DNA of 64,000 bases from Lachnospiraceae bacterium. Its GTDB lineage: Bacteria; Bacillota; Clostridia; Lachnospirales; Lachnospiraceae. A program made the position numbers and the translations under genes. Numbering within the stretch: position 1 is the first letter of the stretch; each line of letters starts with the position of its first letter. Under the pieces are notes generated by a model. That model worked only from the letters and a program-made list of their open reading frames with translations. It searched no databases and was not told the DNA's origin. The stretch spans positions 93,435 to 157,434 of the forward strand of contig CAJTCH010000006.1 of NCBI GenBank assembly GCA_910574715.1, written 5' to 3'. Shown piece after piece: positions 44,554 to 54,715 of the stretch.

Positions 44554-45288
44554 TCATTTGACAAATCTATTGTAAATATACGCATTCGCCCTCTTTTCCA
44601 GACAATCATCCAACGCTTCCAACTCCGCCTCACCGTATCTGCGCTCCAGCGCCTTCCGGATCAGATAATCACAGACCTGCGGATTCTTGGGGAGCAGCGG
44701 ACCATGCAGGTAAGTTCCGATCACATTCTTATAGACGACCCCCTCATAGCCGCTCTTCCCGTCATTGCCGGATCCATACAGCACTCTCCCAAAGGGCTTG
44801 TTATCATTGATATAAGTACGTCCGCCGTGATTCTCGAATCCCACAACCGGCATATCTGCCAGATCGCTTTGAAGGACAATGTTATCGATCAGGCGCCCTT
44901 CTTCCTGTTCTGTGTATATATCCACCAGATCGAGGCCCTCGATCGTCCCCGCATTCGTCTTGTAATATTTCCCAAGGAGCTGATAACCGCCGCAGACCGC
45001 GATCACAACGCCGTTATCCTCCACATATTCCTTGAACCGTCCCTGGATCTCCAATAGATTCCGGCAGACGATCGCCTGTTCCCGGTCCGAACCGCCTCCA
45101 AGGAGCACGATATCCAGCTTCGTAAAATCAATCGCATCTCCCGTATTGAACTCTATCGTCTCCGCTTCTATCCCGCGCCAGATGCACCTCTGCATCATAC
45201 ATGCAATATTGCCCCGGTCTCCATACAGATTCAAGAGATCCGGATAGAGATGCCCGATGGTGATCTTCTTCCCTGTCACATCCGTCAC
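44554..45288 (-). CDS. gatD: Lipid II isoglutaminyl synthase, glutamine amidotransferase subunit
   Basis: A 244-aa CobB/CobQ-like amidotransferase. The catalytic cysteine lies in VIAVCGGYQLLG and the histidine region in VVGFENHGGRTY. YGDRGNIACMMQRC near the N-terminus is also typical. With MurT it amidates the D-glutamate of lipid II stem peptides using glutamine. The start overlaps the murT stop by four bases. Confidence 0.93.
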   Translation of the reverse strand: MTDVTGKKITIGHLYPDLLNLYGDRGNIACMMQRCIWRGIEAETIEFNTGDAIDFTKLDIVLLGGGSDREQAIVCRNLLEIQGRFKEYVEDNGVVIAVCGGYQLLGKYYKTNAGTIEGLDLVDIYTEQEEGRLIDNIVLQSDLADMPVVGFENHGGRTYINDNKPFGRVLYGSGNDGKSGYEGVVYKNVIGTYLHGPLLPKNPQVCDYLIRKALERRYGEAELEALDDCLEKRANAYIYNRFVK

Positions 45289-46625
45289 TTCTCTCCCTCC
45301 AATCTCTTAAGCACGTTCCTGGTGCCAAAAAGCGCCGTATAATTCACCAGTACATACAGGTTGCCGCAGCCATTGGCAATCCGTTCTCTGACCGCCTTCT
45401 CCACATCCGGCTCAAGCATCGCGGGGATATCCACATATTTCAGCCGAAGCCCCATATCATAACAACGGATCCCGCTGACAGTGATACACTCTGTATTGGC
45501 CTCCTTAAACCGGTCGAAATCCACATCCCACAGCCAGGAGATATCCGTGCCGTCCTGTGCATTGTCATTGATGACAATGATCACGTCCTTACGTGTCTCA
45601 TCCTGCATCACCGCAGAAATATTCTGGTTGAAGCCCGCCGGATTCTTGGCAAGATTCAGTACCACCTTCGTACCGTCAATCCCGAATTCCTCCATACGCC
45701 CGTTCTCCGGGTTGAATCCTGCAAGCATCGCATTAAAATGCCCCGCATCGATCCCTCCGGTACGGACGGCGGCGTAAGCCGCAAGGATATTGTAGATATT
45801 ATAGAAGCCTTTATAGTCCGCGTGAAGCCTTCTGCCCTCAACGGTAAATGCAAGCCCCTCGTCCATCTCGATATCCGCTCCGTCATAATCCGGCCTGGGT
45901 CTTCCAAATTCACATCCTGTACAGGCGTAATCTCCCAACTGGCTGTAATGATAGAACCGATATTTAAGCGGCGCGCCGCAGCGCTTACAGAAGCGGCCCT
46001 CCCGGATCTCGTGGGAATCCCTGTCGTCTATGACCTGTTCGCTGATCCCGTAGGTGATATATTCATTGCCGCTGTCCATGGCAAGAAACGCAGACAGCGC
46101 ATCATCCCCGTTGACGATCACCTTCATCTTCGGTGCAGACTGCATCACTTCTCTTAAGATATTCATGGTGATGTCGATCTCTCCATACCGGTCTAACTGA
46201 TCCCGAAACAGATTCGTAAGCACCATATAATCCGGCTTAAAGTGCGGAAATACCCTTCTTGTGGACGCCTCATCGATCTCAATACAGGCATAATCCGCAT
46301 TAAGATTACCGCCAATCCCTGCGCTCAAGGCAAATGCCGCCGCCACTCCATTCAGCATATTAGAACCGGTATGATTGCAGACGACACGATACCCCTCTGC
46401 CTCGATCGCCGCACAGAGCATGTTGTTCGTCGTCGTCTTGCCGTTCGTACCGCAGACGATGAAGATATCCTTCTTCACCTGGCCTGCAAGCTCCTTAAGG
46501 ATGGAGGGGCAGATCCGAAGCGCGATCTTCCCCGCCCACGTCACACCCTGCCGATGGAAGATATGGACACTGGCTTTTTCAGTAATTTTCGCTGCCCAGA
46601 CGGCCAGCATTCTGCGTAGTCTCAT
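45285..46625 (-). CDS. murT: Lipid II isoglutaminyl synthase, Mur ligase-like subunit
   Basis: A 446-aa Mur ligase homologue with the P-loop VCGTNGKTTTNNML near residue 57. A zinc-ribbon (CKRCGAPLKYRF...CTGCEFGRPRPDYDG) and the C-terminal DUF1727 domain follow. It activates the D-Glu carboxyl with ATP, and GatD supplies ammonia. This is a cell-wall function of Gram-positives. Confidence 0.93.
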   Translation of the reverse strand: MRLRRMLAVWAAKITEKASVHIFHRQGVTWAGKIALRICPSILKELAGQVKKDIFIVCGTNGKTTTNNMLCAAIEAEGYRVVCNHTGSNMLNGVAAAFALSAGIGGNLNADYACIEIDEASTRRVFPHFKPDYMVLTNLFRDQLDRYGEIDITMNILREVMQSAPKMKVIVNGDDALSAFLAMDSGNEYITYGISEQVIDDRDSHEIREGRFCKRCGAPLKYRFYHYSQLGDYACTGCEFGRPRPDYDGADIEMDEGLAFTVEGRRLHADYKGFYNIYNILAAYAAVRTGGIDAGHFNAMLAGFNPENGRMEEFGIDGTKVVLNLAKNPAGFNQNISAVMQDETRKDVIIVINDNAQDGTDISWLWDVDFDRFKEANTECITVSGIRCYDMGLRLKYVDIPAMLEPDVEKAVRERIANGCGNLYVLVNYTALFGTRNVLKRLEGEK

Positions 46626-46663
46626 AATCTTGATTATTCCCCTGTTTATGATAATTAAACGTA

Positions 46664-47623
46664 CTAATTCTTAAGAAGCGCTTTGATATCTTCCGGATTC
46701 GGCATAGAACGGATCGCGCCCTTCTTCATAGTGATCAGTGCGGCCCCTCCGTTGGCATAGGTAAGGATATCTCCCAATACCTCTTCCGTCAGGTTCTCAA
46801 GCCCATGCGTCAGGACACCGTTGATCGCACAGCCGCAAAAAGTATCTCCCGCTCCCGTCGTCTCAATAGCCTTCACGGTGAATCCTTCGCGCTCCACACG
46901 CAGATCCTTATAGTAAGCCCGGCTTCCTTCCTTCCCCATCGTCAGGAAGATAAGAGGGATATGGTATCTGTCCTGAAGATAGCGGATCCCCTCATCATAG
47001 TCCTCCTTGCCGGAGATAAACTGAATCTCGTTATCGGAGATCTTCAGCACGTCACAATATTCAAAACCATACTCCATCTGCTCCTTCGCCTCATCCAGGG
47101 ATGACCAGAGAGGTGGACGAAGATTCGGATCAAATGTGATCAGACATCCCGCTTCCTTCGCAACCTCCAACGCCTTCTTCGTTGCCGTCTTCACCGGCTC
47201 GTCCGTCATAGACAAAGTACCGAAATGGAACACCTTCGACTGACGGATCAAGTCATAATCCACTTCATCCTCTGCCAGCATCATATCCGCCCCCGGCTTA
47301 CGATAGAAAGAAAACTCCCTGTCCCCGTCCGGAAATGTATGTACGAATGCCAGCGTCGTATGGATATCCTTATCCAGTATCAGACCCTTCGTCTCGATCC
47401 CAAGTTCATCGATCGTCCCCTTAAGCAGACGCCCGAACTGATCCTCCCCTACCTTGCCGATAAATGCGGTCTTCCTTCCAAGCTTGTTCAGCATAGCAAG
47501 TACATTGCACGGAGCGCCGCCCGGGCATGCCTCAAACAGATTATTCCCCTGGTCACTCTGCCCGTTCATCGTAAAATCAATCAACATCTCGCCCAATGCG
47601 GTTACGTCATATAACTTGTCCAT
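46664..47623 (-). CDS. PfkB-family sugar kinase (fructokinase-like)
   Basis: A 319-aa carbohydrate kinase. MDKLYDVTALGEMLIDF opens the Rossmann-like fold. GAPCNVLAMLNKLGRKTAFIGKVGED is the substrate-binding region, and ETTGAGDTFCGCA carries the catalytic base Asp. Similarity to ScrK-type fructokinases is strongest by motif, but other sugars are possible. AAGGAGATTGTGAT precedes the ATG. No sugar transporter is adjacent. Confidence 0.88.
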   Translation of the reverse strand: MDKLYDVTALGEMLIDFTMNGQSDQGNNLFEACPGGAPCNVLAMLNKLGRKTAFIGKVGEDQFGRLLKGTIDELGIETKGLILDKDIHTTLAFVHTFPDGDREFSFYRKPGADMMLAEDEVDYDLIRQSKVFHFGTLSMTDEPVKTATKKALEVAKEAGCLITFDPNLRPPLWSSLDEAKEQMEYGFEYCDVLKISDNEIQFISGKEDYDEGIRYLQDRYHIPLIFLTMGKEGSRAYYKDLRVEREGFTVKAIETTGAGDTFCGCAINGVLTHGLENLTEEVLGDILTYANGGAALITMKKGAIRSMPNPEDIKALLKN

Positions 47624-47720
47624 ATCACAATCTCCTTATCTATTTCTATGTTTGTAATCATTTTAACACACCTTGGCAAAAAAAAACAGATAGACTTTCC
47701 TTTCCGTAAACTTAACAAAA

Positions 47721-47748
47721 ATGCAAAGCCCGATCACGAGCTTTGCAT
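47721..47748. terminator. Terminator downstream of the small export protein gene
   Basis: Perfect 9-bp stem ATGCAAAGC / GCTTTGCAT around a 10-base loop, with As on the left and TTTTTG on the right, so it works on both strands. Confidence 0.85.
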
Positions 47749-47763
47749 TTTTGATTAATCCAT

Positions 47764-48276
47764 TTAACCCAGCACATGTACCCCTCCAAGAAGTACATAA
47801 GAGATAAACCACATGATCACTGTCGCCATACAGATCCCAAGAATCACCGCCGGAAACGCTTTCTTGAACTTCACGCCAAGCAGCGCCGCGATCAGCGACC
47901 CCGTCCATGCTCCGGTTCCCGGAAGCGGGATACCCACGAACAGCACCAATCCCCAGAACTCATATTTCTCGATCTTGTCGCTCTTGCTCATGGCCTTTGA
48001 CTCCAGCTTATCCACCATAGGCTTGAAGAGCTTCGTCCCCTTCATCCATTTGAAAACAGGTGTGATCAGAAGCAGGATAAACGGCACCGGAATGATATTC
48101 CCTATGATACAGAGCGGTATTGCCTTCGCCACCGGAACACCCAGCAGCGGTCCGGCAACCAGAAGCGCGCCTCGAAGCTCCAGGATCGGGATCATCGATA
48201 TGATGAATACGATCGCTTCCTTTCCAACGCTCCCACCCAAGACGTTGATAATACTCTGTACTAAAGATTCTGTCAT
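47764..48276 (-). CDS. Small multidrug export family membrane protein
   Basis: A 170-aa protein with about four membrane segments, matching the COG2426 family. LRGALLVAGPLLG, WGLVLFVGIPLPGTGAWTGSLIAALLG (conserved GIPLPGTGAWTG) and a C-terminal hydrophobic segment are seen. Real substrates of this family are unknown despite its name. It lies 10 bases after hisC. Confidence 0.85.
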   Translation of the reverse strand: MTESLVQSIINVLGGSVGKEAIVFIISMIPILELRGALLVAGPLLGVPVAKAIPLCIIGNIIPVPFILLLITPVFKWMKGTKLFKPMVDKLESKAMSKSDKIEKYEFWGLVLFVGIPLPGTGAWTGSLIAALLGVKFKKAFPAVILGICMATVIMWFISYVLLGGVHVLG

Positions 48277-48286
48277 AATCTCCTCC

Positions 48287-49345
48287 TCATTTCACTCCCA
48301 TATATTTTTCAAGGAAACGGAACAACTCTTCCATCTCTTCCCTGGTCCCGATCGTGATCCGCATATACTGCTCGATCCGCTCGCTCCCCCAGTACCGGAC
48401 ATAGATCCCGTTCGCCTTCAACGCCTCGAACAGCTCCTTCGCATCATAATCCGGATGCATGGCAAAGATGAAGTTCGCACTGGAATTAAGGCAGATAAAG
48501 CCAAGCCTGTCAAGCTTATCCTTCGCCCATTCCCTCGTCTCTATAATCTTACGGATCCCTTCTTCGAAATATTCCCGGTCTTTCACCGCTTCCACACCGC
48601 ATACAAGCGCCGCCTGATTCATGGTATAAGAATTAAAAGAATACTTTGCATCATTTAAATACTTGATCAATACCGGATTACTGACGGCATAGCCGATCCG
48701 CATGCCCGCCATGGATCTCGCCTTGGAGAAGGTCTGCACCACGATCAGATTCTCATACTTATCAATCAATTCAAGCGCAGAACGGCCCGCAAAATCAATA
48801 TACGCCTCATCCACGATCACGATCACGTCCGGATTCGCCCGAATGATATCCTCCACAAAATCCAGCTCCTCGTAAATAGCCGTAGGCGCATTGGGATTGG
48901 GGAATATGATCCCTCCGTTCTCCTTATAATAATCTTCCTTCACGATCCGGAAGTTCCCGTCAAGCCTCTGGCATTCATATGGAATCCGGTAAAGCTCGGC
49001 CCAGACCTTGTAGAAAGAATATGTAATATCCGGGAACAGAATCGGCTTCCTGGAGTTAAAAAACGTCAGGAAACACATGGACAGCACATCATCAGAACCC
49101 ACTCCCACGAATACCTGGTCCCGGTCCACATGGTAGAATTCCGCAAGCGCTTCCACCAGCGGCCCGCAGGTCGGGTCCGGATAGAGTCTGAACCGGTCCG
49201 TATCCATCTTCGCAAGCGCTTCCGTCACTTTGGGAGACGGCGGATACGGGTTCTCATTGGTATTCAGCTTGATCACTTTATTCTGAGGCTGCTCCCCCGG
49301 CACGTAAGGCTCCACCTTACGAATATTATTCTCAAATGCTTTCAT
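48287..49345 (-). CDS. hisC: Histidinol-phosphate aminotransferase
   Basis: A 352-aa PLP enzyme, MKAFENNIRKVEPYVPGEQP with LNTNENPYPPSP. PNAPTA, VDEAYIDFAG and the Schiff-base lysine in TFSKARSMAGMRIGY place it in the HisC family. It transaminates imidazole-acetol phosphate; some HisC enzymes also act on aromatic amino acids. No other his gene is in the window. It is three bases from the upstream aminotransferase stop. Confidence 0.93.
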   Translation of the reverse strand: MKAFENNIRKVEPYVPGEQPQNKVIKLNTNENPYPPSPKVTEALAKMDTDRFRLYPDPTCGPLVEALAEFYHVDRDQVFVGVGSDDVLSMCFLTFFNSRKPILFPDITYSFYKVWAELYRIPYECQRLDGNFRIVKEDYYKENGGIIFPNPNAPTAIYEELDFVEDIIRANPDVIVIVDEAYIDFAGRSALELIDKYENLIVVQTFSKARSMAGMRIGYAVSNPVLIKYLNDAKYSFNSYTMNQAALVCGVEAVKDREYFEEGIRKIIETREWAKDKLDRLGFICLNSSANFIFAMHPDYDAKELFEALKANGIYVRYWGSERIEQYMRITIGTREEMEELFRFLEKYMGVK

Positions 49346-49348
49346 AAC

Positions 49349-50536
49349 TTAAAAATACTCCCCGGCTAATTCTCTGAATTTCGGCAGAGAATTCACAATA
49401 GTCTCATAAGCCACACAGTACGCAAGCCTTACATAACCCGGGCATGCAAAAGAACTTCCCGGCACCAGCAGAAGGTTATACTTCTTCGCCGCAGCACAGA
49501 ATTCCTTCTCATCCGCCGCGGGAGATTTCACGAAGAGATAGAACGCCCCCTGCGGCTTGATACACTCGAATCCGCACTCCCGCAAACCATTATACAGTGT
49601 CTCTCTGTTCCTGTTATAATAGGATATATCCGTCTTCTCATTGATACACTTGGCAACCAGCTTCTGCTGCAGAGTCGGCGCGTTGACGAATCCCAGAATA
49701 CGGGTCGCCACATTGGCCGCCGCAAGCACATCCTCACTGTCCTTCACCTCATCCGGGATCACAAGATAGCCGATACGCTCTCCCGGCAAGGATAAGGACT
49801 TACTATAAGAGTAGCCCACGATGGTATTGTCATAATATTTCGTAAGATACGGTACCCTGACCCCATCATACACAAGCTCACGGTACGGCTCGTCTGAGAT
49901 TAGATAGATCTCTGTCCCATATTCCTTCTGTTTTGCTTCCAAGATAGACGCCAGCTCCTTGATCGTCTCTTCCGAATAGACCACTCCCGTCGGATTGTTC
50001 GGTGTGTTCACGATCACCGCCTTCGTCTTCGGCGTGATCTTCTGCTCGAATTCGTCAAGCTTCGGCTGAAAATCCACGGTATTCGGTGAAACCTCCACCA
50101 GCACACCGTCATAATTATTCGTATAAGAGCGATATTCACCGAAATATGGCGCAAACGCGATCACCTCGTCTCCCGGATTGATCAGAGCCTTCAAGATCAC
50201 ATTCAATCCGCCCGCCGCGCCCACAGACATCACGATATTCTTCCCTTCAAACTTCGTCCCAAACCGCTCGTTCAGTGACTTCGCTACCGTCTCCCGCACA
50301 TCCGCATAACCGGAATTGCTGTTGGTATATCCGTGAAGGACCACCGGGTCACTCTCATCCAATAACTCTATGATTGCTTCCTTAACCGCCTCCGGCGCCG
50401 CCACATTGGGATTCCCAAGGCTGAAATCAAACACATTCTCGGCTCCGTAGATCTGTGCAAGACGGTTTCCCTCTTCAAACATTGCCCGGATGGCCGAACT
50501 GTTCGCCACCATATTCTTCATCTTCTCTGCTATCAT
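49349..50536 (-). CDS. Class I/II pyridoxal-phosphate aminotransferase (aspartate aminotransferase-like)
   Basis: A 395-aa fold type I aminotransferase. FDFSLGNPNVAAPEAVK opens the fold. INTPNNPTGVVYSEE and ISDEPYRELVYDG are the PLP-contact regions, and YSYSKSLSLPGERIGY carries the Schiff-base lysine. RLAYCV near the C-terminus has the carboxylate-binding Arg. Substrate specificity is not readable. AGAGAAGAG-like ribosome context lies upstream. Confidence 0.88.
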   Translation of the reverse strand: MIAEKMKNMVANSSAIRAMFEEGNRLAQIYGAENVFDFSLGNPNVAAPEAVKEAIIELLDESDPVVLHGYTNSNSGYADVRETVAKSLNERFGTKFEGKNIVMSVGAAGGLNVILKALINPGDEVIAFAPYFGEYRSYTNNYDGVLVEVSPNTVDFQPKLDEFEQKITPKTKAVIVNTPNNPTGVVYSEETIKELASILEAKQKEYGTEIYLISDEPYRELVYDGVRVPYLTKYYDNTIVGYSYSKSLSLPGERIGYLVIPDEVKDSEDVLAAANVATRILGFVNAPTLQQKLVAKCINEKTDISYYNRNRETLYNGLRECGFECIKPQGAFYLFVKSPAADEKEFCAAAKKYNLLLVPGSSFACPGYVRLAYCVAYETIVNSLPKFRELAGEYF

Positions 50537-50578
50537 ACTCTTCTCTCCTTTGCCGGCGGATCCCGCTTCCTGTCGGAA

Positions 50579-51490
50579 TTATGCCGTCGTAATCTCAGTC
50601 ACATCACCCTTCTCCACCATGAAAACCGGACGATAAGACAGCTTCGCCTTCCTCAGACCTTCCGCACCTGTATCCTCTTCTCTGTTCACGTAAGGATAAT
50701 CCATACACTCATGCTCTACGAACTGTTGGTTGATCATCGGATATGCGCCCTCCACATCCGCGAATGCCTTCTCGATGTGGACTACGAACGTATCCGAACA
50801 GACCGGTTCCCCGATGGTAAATGCCACCACTTCCCCGTCGATCTTCAAGATACCGCCCTTCAGCTCCAGCTCCTCAAACAGACGCAGGGCGTTCATTGTA
50901 ACACAGATCTCTCCCCGCTTCGCGGGGTCGTCCTCACATCCATTCTGATCCCGCCACTTAAGCGCCATCTGGAAGCATTCTTCCACGTTATTCTTCGTGA
51001 TAGCCTCATAGGACCAGCGATCGCCATACAACGCCTTAAACTTGTTGATATGATTGCGTTTGCCGTGCAGCTTCTTCCCGGACAAAGTCGCAAGCTTCTC
51101 AGACTCATAGACATAGTCCGCACTGTCCCTGTTATATTCGATCTGGAATCTTCCGGGATACCACTCTTCCAACTGTGCGAAATTATCCGGCGTCAGATTA
51201 TACATCTGAAACGGCGCTCCATGGGCCTTGCTGTATTCCATCAATACCTCAAGAGCCTTCTTCACATCCGAAGGCTCTCCTGCCGGATAGGCAAAAGCCA
51301 GATGCTCCTCGTCCTCACTCTTGAATACCAGCGCATTCTCTACAATCGCCCATTTGACCGGATACTGTCTGGACCATAAGTATACATTGGCAAATGTCCT
51401 CTCGCAGCTCCGGCTCGTATGATGAGCAAAATAATGACTGATGATATCTTTATCTTCTAATTCAGCTCTTTTAAATTGTACCTCTTCCAT
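50579..51490 (-). CDS. DUF2156 (phosphatidylglycerol lysyltransferase C-domain-like) protein
   Basis: A 303-aa protein starting MEEVQFKRAELEDKDIISHYFAHHTSRSCERTFANVYLW. This resembles the DUF2156 family, a double GNAT-fold domain related to the aminoacyl-transferase part of MprF. KLHGKRNHINKF and the C-terminal region YVNREEDTGAEGLRKAKLSYRPVF are family-like. No membrane segments are present, so it is not a full MprF. A longer upstream frame (to 51712) has no start support. Confidence 0.85.
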   Translation of the reverse strand: MEEVQFKRAELEDKDIISHYFAHHTSRSCERTFANVYLWSRQYPVKWAIVENALVFKSEDEEHLAFAYPAGEPSDVKKALEVLMEYSKAHGAPFQMYNLTPDNFAQLEEWYPGRFQIEYNRDSADYVYESEKLATLSGKKLHGKRNHINKFKALYGDRWSYEAITKNNVEECFQMALKWRDQNGCEDDPAKRGEICVTMNALRLFEELELKGGILKIDGEVVAFTIGEPVCSDTFVVHIEKAFADVEGAYPMINQQFVEHECMDYPYVNREEDTGAEGLRKAKLSYRPVFMVEKGDVTEITTA

Positions 51491-51602
51491 CCTTAACCTT
51501 CTCTTATCTATCAATTTACAGATCCCTGCACTCCAATTATTATGCCGAATCTGTCTTGTCTTTATGTATCCGTACAGGATCGCGCACCCGAAAGCGGCAG
51601 CC

Positions 51603-51773
51603 TTACATATCCGGTTCAGAATCCTCCGCTCCGCAGGTAATATATAATCCGGAATTCTGCTCTTCCCCGGCCCTGGCAAGCCTGTCCTCTCTGGCAAGCA
51701 CCGTCGATACACACATCATGCAGACTATGATGACGATCAGCATCGAAGCCTGCATTCTCTTATGAAATTCCAT
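51603..51773 (-). CDS. Small membrane or exported peptide
   Basis: A 56-aa product with a charged N-terminus (MEFHKRMQ) and one hydrophobic segment, MLIVIIVCMMCVSTVLA. A polar tail rich in acidic residues ends the protein. A strong AAGGAGAGAGACAG site lies before the ATG at 51771-51773, 44 bases after the ABC transporter stop. No family is recognised. The Ala-rich end of the hydrophobic part (VLA-RED) could be a signal-peptidase site. Confidence 0.5.
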   Translation of the reverse strand: MEFHKRMQASMLIVIIVCMMCVSTVLAREDRLARAGEEQNSGLYITCGAEDSEPDM

Positions 51774-51816
51774 CTGTCTCTCTCCTTCAAAAGCCGCCAA
51801 TAGTCCCGGCGGCCTC

Positions 51817-53556
51817 TTATATATTCTCAAAATTACGATGGTACAATGCTTCGTAGATTCCTTTCTTCTGAAGCAATTCCTCATGTGTACCTTCCTCTGC
51901 GATCCCGTCCTCCGTCAATACCAGGATCTTCTGTGCATTCTGGATCGTCGTGAGCCTGTGGGCAATCACAAACGTGGTCCTCTGTCTTGCCAGGCCTTCC
52001 AGCGATCTCTGCACCACCTGCTCGCTCTCGTTATCCAGAGCCGAAGTCGCCTCATCGAAGATCAGGATCGGCGGGTTCTTCAGAAATACTCTCGCGATTG
52101 ACAGTCTCTGCTTCTGCCCGCCTGAGAGCTTCACGCCCCTCTGTCCGATATCTGTATGGTAACCATGGGGCAGCCCCATGATAAATTCATGGGCGTTGGC
52201 ATTCTTCGCCGCCCTTACGACCTCCTCATCCGTCGCATCCATCCTGCCGTAGCGGATATTGTCAAGCACCGTTCCCGCGAACAGATACACATCCTGCTGG
52301 ACGATCCCCACATTGCTGCGCAGATCATCAAGCTTCATATCCCGGATATCTATCCCATCGATCGTGATCGCTCCCGAGGACACCTCATAGAATCTGGGGA
52401 TCAGACTGCACATCGTCGTCTTGCCAACCCCGGACGGACCTACGAGCGCCATGTAATCTCCCTCATCCACCTTAAGATTAATGTGGTTCAGCACCTTCTC
52501 ATTCTGCTCCTCATACTGGAAAGACACATCTTTGAATTCGATCTCGCCTTTCATCTGCCCCACCGATACCGCCTCCGGCTTATCCTTGATATCCGGTGCG
52601 ATCGAGAGGATCTCAAGGAAACGCTCAAATCCAGAATACCCGTTCTGGAACTGCTCTGTGAATGTGACCAGTTTCTTGACCGGATCGGTAAAATTATTGA
52701 TATACAGAAGGAATGTAATCAGGTCTGTCAGCGTCACCGCCCCATCCAGCATCATGCAGACACCCACGACCAGGACCACCACCGTGATCAGCGTGCTCAT
52801 AGCTCCAAGACCGGAATTATAGATTCCCATATACTTGTAGCTGACCTTCTTCGCCGCCACGAAGTTGTCATTCCCTCTCTTGAACTTCTTCATCTCTTCG
52901 CGTTCATTAGCAAATGACTTCACCACGCGGATCCCTGACAGGCTGTCCTCGATCTGGCTGTTGATCTCAGCGATCTTCTCACGGTTCCTCTGGAATGCCT
53001 TTCCCATCTTACCGTTATAGTAGAACGCAAATGCCGCCATCACCGGAATAAACGCGAACGCCACAAGCGCCAGCTTCACATTGACCATCAGAAGGATCGT
53101 AAACGAACCAATGATCTTGATCACGGATATGACCAGATCCTCCGGTCCGTGATGCAGAAGCTCGCTGATATCGAACAGGTCGCTTGTGATCCGGGACAGG
53201 AGATGCCCTACCTTCTGATTATCATAGAACGCGAAAGTAAGCTTCTGATAATGCCCGAAGATATCCCTGCGCATATCCGCTTCCATCATCGCCCCCATGA
53301 TATGCCCGAAATACGCAATATAAAAATTGCAGAAGATCTCCAGCAACACCAGGGCGACCATCAGTGCACCGAGCTTAAGGACCGAAGCCCTGGCCCCGGC
53401 CGCGTCAAAATAAACGACCTCATTGGTGATATATCTGACCACCAACGGTATGATCAGCGTTACCGCAGCCCCCAGGATCGCAAAAAACATATCGCTGTAG
53501 AACAGCTTCTTATAGGGGCCGTAGTAAGCAAATAATTTCTTTAATTTTTCCTTCAT
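51817..53556 (-). CDS. ABC transporter, fused permease and ATPase (MsbA/LmrA-like)
   Basis: A 579-aa half transporter. Six membrane segments fill the first ~320 residues (exporter type). The ATPase has Walker A GPSGVGKTTM, the signature LSGGQKQRLS, and Walker B ILIFDEATSALD. It probably works as a homodimer because no partner half is adjacent. Substrate unknown (lipid, peptide or drug). The stop-to-start gap to prfA is small (15 bases). Confidence 0.9.
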   Translation of the reverse strand: MKEKLKKLFAYYGPYKKLFYSDMFFAILGAAVTLIIPLVVRYITNEVVYFDAAGARASVLKLGALMVALVLLEIFCNFYIAYFGHIMGAMMEADMRRDIFGHYQKLTFAFYDNQKVGHLLSRITSDLFDISELLHHGPEDLVISVIKIIGSFTILLMVNVKLALVAFAFIPVMAAFAFYYNGKMGKAFQRNREKIAEINSQIEDSLSGIRVVKSFANEREEMKKFKRGNDNFVAAKKVSYKYMGIYNSGLGAMSTLITVVVLVVGVCMMLDGAVTLTDLITFLLYINNFTDPVKKLVTFTEQFQNGYSGFERFLEILSIAPDIKDKPEAVSVGQMKGEIEFKDVSFQYEEQNEKVLNHINLKVDEGDYMALVGPSGVGKTTMCSLIPRFYEVSSGAITIDGIDIRDMKLDDLRSNVGIVQQDVYLFAGTVLDNIRYGRMDATDEEVVRAAKNANAHEFIMGLPHGYHTDIGQRGVKLSGGQKQRLSIARVFLKNPPILIFDEATSALDNESEQVVQRSLEGLARQRTTFVIAHRLTTIQNAQKILVLTEDGIAEEGTHEELLQKKGIYEALYHRNFENI

Positions 53557-53571
53557 CTAATAATTCATTCC

Positions 53572-54642
53572 TTATTCATTCATATTCGCCAGCTTCGCGC
53601 TCTGGTCCGCAGCGATGCAGGCGTCAATGATCTCCTGGATATCCCCGTTCATGATCTTGTCAAGCTTGTACAAGGTCAGACCGATCCTGTGATCCGTCAC
53701 GCGCCCCTGCGGGAAATTATAAGTACGGATCTTCTCTGATCGGTCTCCGGTTCCAATCTGGCTCTTTCTCGCCTCCGCCTCGGCGTCATGCTGCTTCTGG
53801 CATTCCAGATCATACAGCTTCGCGCGGAGCAATGCGAATGCTTTGTCCTTATTCTGCAATTGTGACTTCTCCGTCTGGCTGTAGATTACGATCCCCGTCG
53901 GATAATGGGTCAGACGAACGGCCGAATCCGTGGTATTGACACACTGTCCGCCGTTACCGGATGCTCTCATGACATCAATCCTGATGTCCTTCTCGTCAAT
54001 CTGGATATCCACTTCCTCCGCCTCCGGCATCACCGCTACCGTAATCGTAGACGTATGGATACGTCCGCCGGACTCCGTCTCAGGCACACGCTGCACGCGA
54101 TGCACCCCGGATTCGTATTTCATCACGGAATAGGCCCCGTTCCCATTGATCATGAAGGTCACATTCTTCATGCCGCCGATCCCGATCTCTTCACACTCTA
54201 CCAGTTCTACCTTCCAGCGCTTGCTCTCCGCATAATGCAGATACATACGATAGATCTCTGCGGCAAATAACGCCGCCTCGTCACCGCCCGCGCCTGCACG
54301 GATCTCCACGATCACGTTCTTGTCGTCATTGGGGTCCTTGGGGAGCAGCAGGATCTTAAGCTCGCGCTCTAATTCCTCCACCCTTGCCTTCGCATCGTTC
54401 AGCTCTTCCTTCGCAAGCTCGCGCATCTCTTCATCCGACTCCTCCTCCAACATCTGAAGGCTGTCCTCTATCGTCTGCTTACACGTCTTATATTCCTTAT
54501 ATGCCTCAACGATCGGAGACAGGTCGTTCTGTTCTTTCATAAGTTTCCGGAATCTCTTCTGGTCATTCGCCACATCCGGTTCCTGAAGCTCACTCAATAT
54601 CTCTTCCATACGAATGAGCAGATCCTCTAATCTGTCAAACAT
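53572..54642 (-). CDS. prfA: Peptide chain release factor 1
   Basis: Recognises UAA and UAG and releases the finished peptide. The 356-aa protein has GGQ at residues 231-233 in [10 protein letters not shown], whose Gln is the PrmC methylation site. [19 protein letters not shown] is the stop-codon recognition region context. GGATAGATC-like ribosome site precedes the ATG. prmC, 74 bases upstream, modifies its GGQ. Confidence 0.97.
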   Translation of the reverse strand: MFDRLEDLLIRMEEILSELQEPDVANDQKRFRKLMKEQNDLSPIVEAYKEYKTCKQTIEDSLQMLEEESDEEMRELAKEELNDAKARVEELERELKILLLPKDPNDDKNVIVEIRAGAGGDEAALFAAEIYRMYLHYAESKRWKVELVECEEIGIGGMKNVTFMINGNGAYSVMKYESGVHRVQRVPETESGGRIHTSTITVAVMPEAEEVDIQIDEKDIRIDVMRASGNGGQCVNTTDSAVRLTHYPTGIVIYSQTEKSQLQNKDKAFALLRAKLYDLECQKQHDAEAEARKSQIGTGDRSEKIRTYNFPQGRVTDHRIGLTLYKLDKIMNGDIQEIIDACIAADQSAKLANMNE

Positions 54643-54715
54643 GATCTATCCTCCTAAAATATCTTCTCAATCGTTATTACCTTCCAACACTTCAAATCCA
54701 CGCCTGTCAAATACG

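Noticed and set aside
47663..47908. 81-codon minus-strand frame
   Set aside because: It overlaps the small export protein gene in another frame and includes a terminator hairpin.
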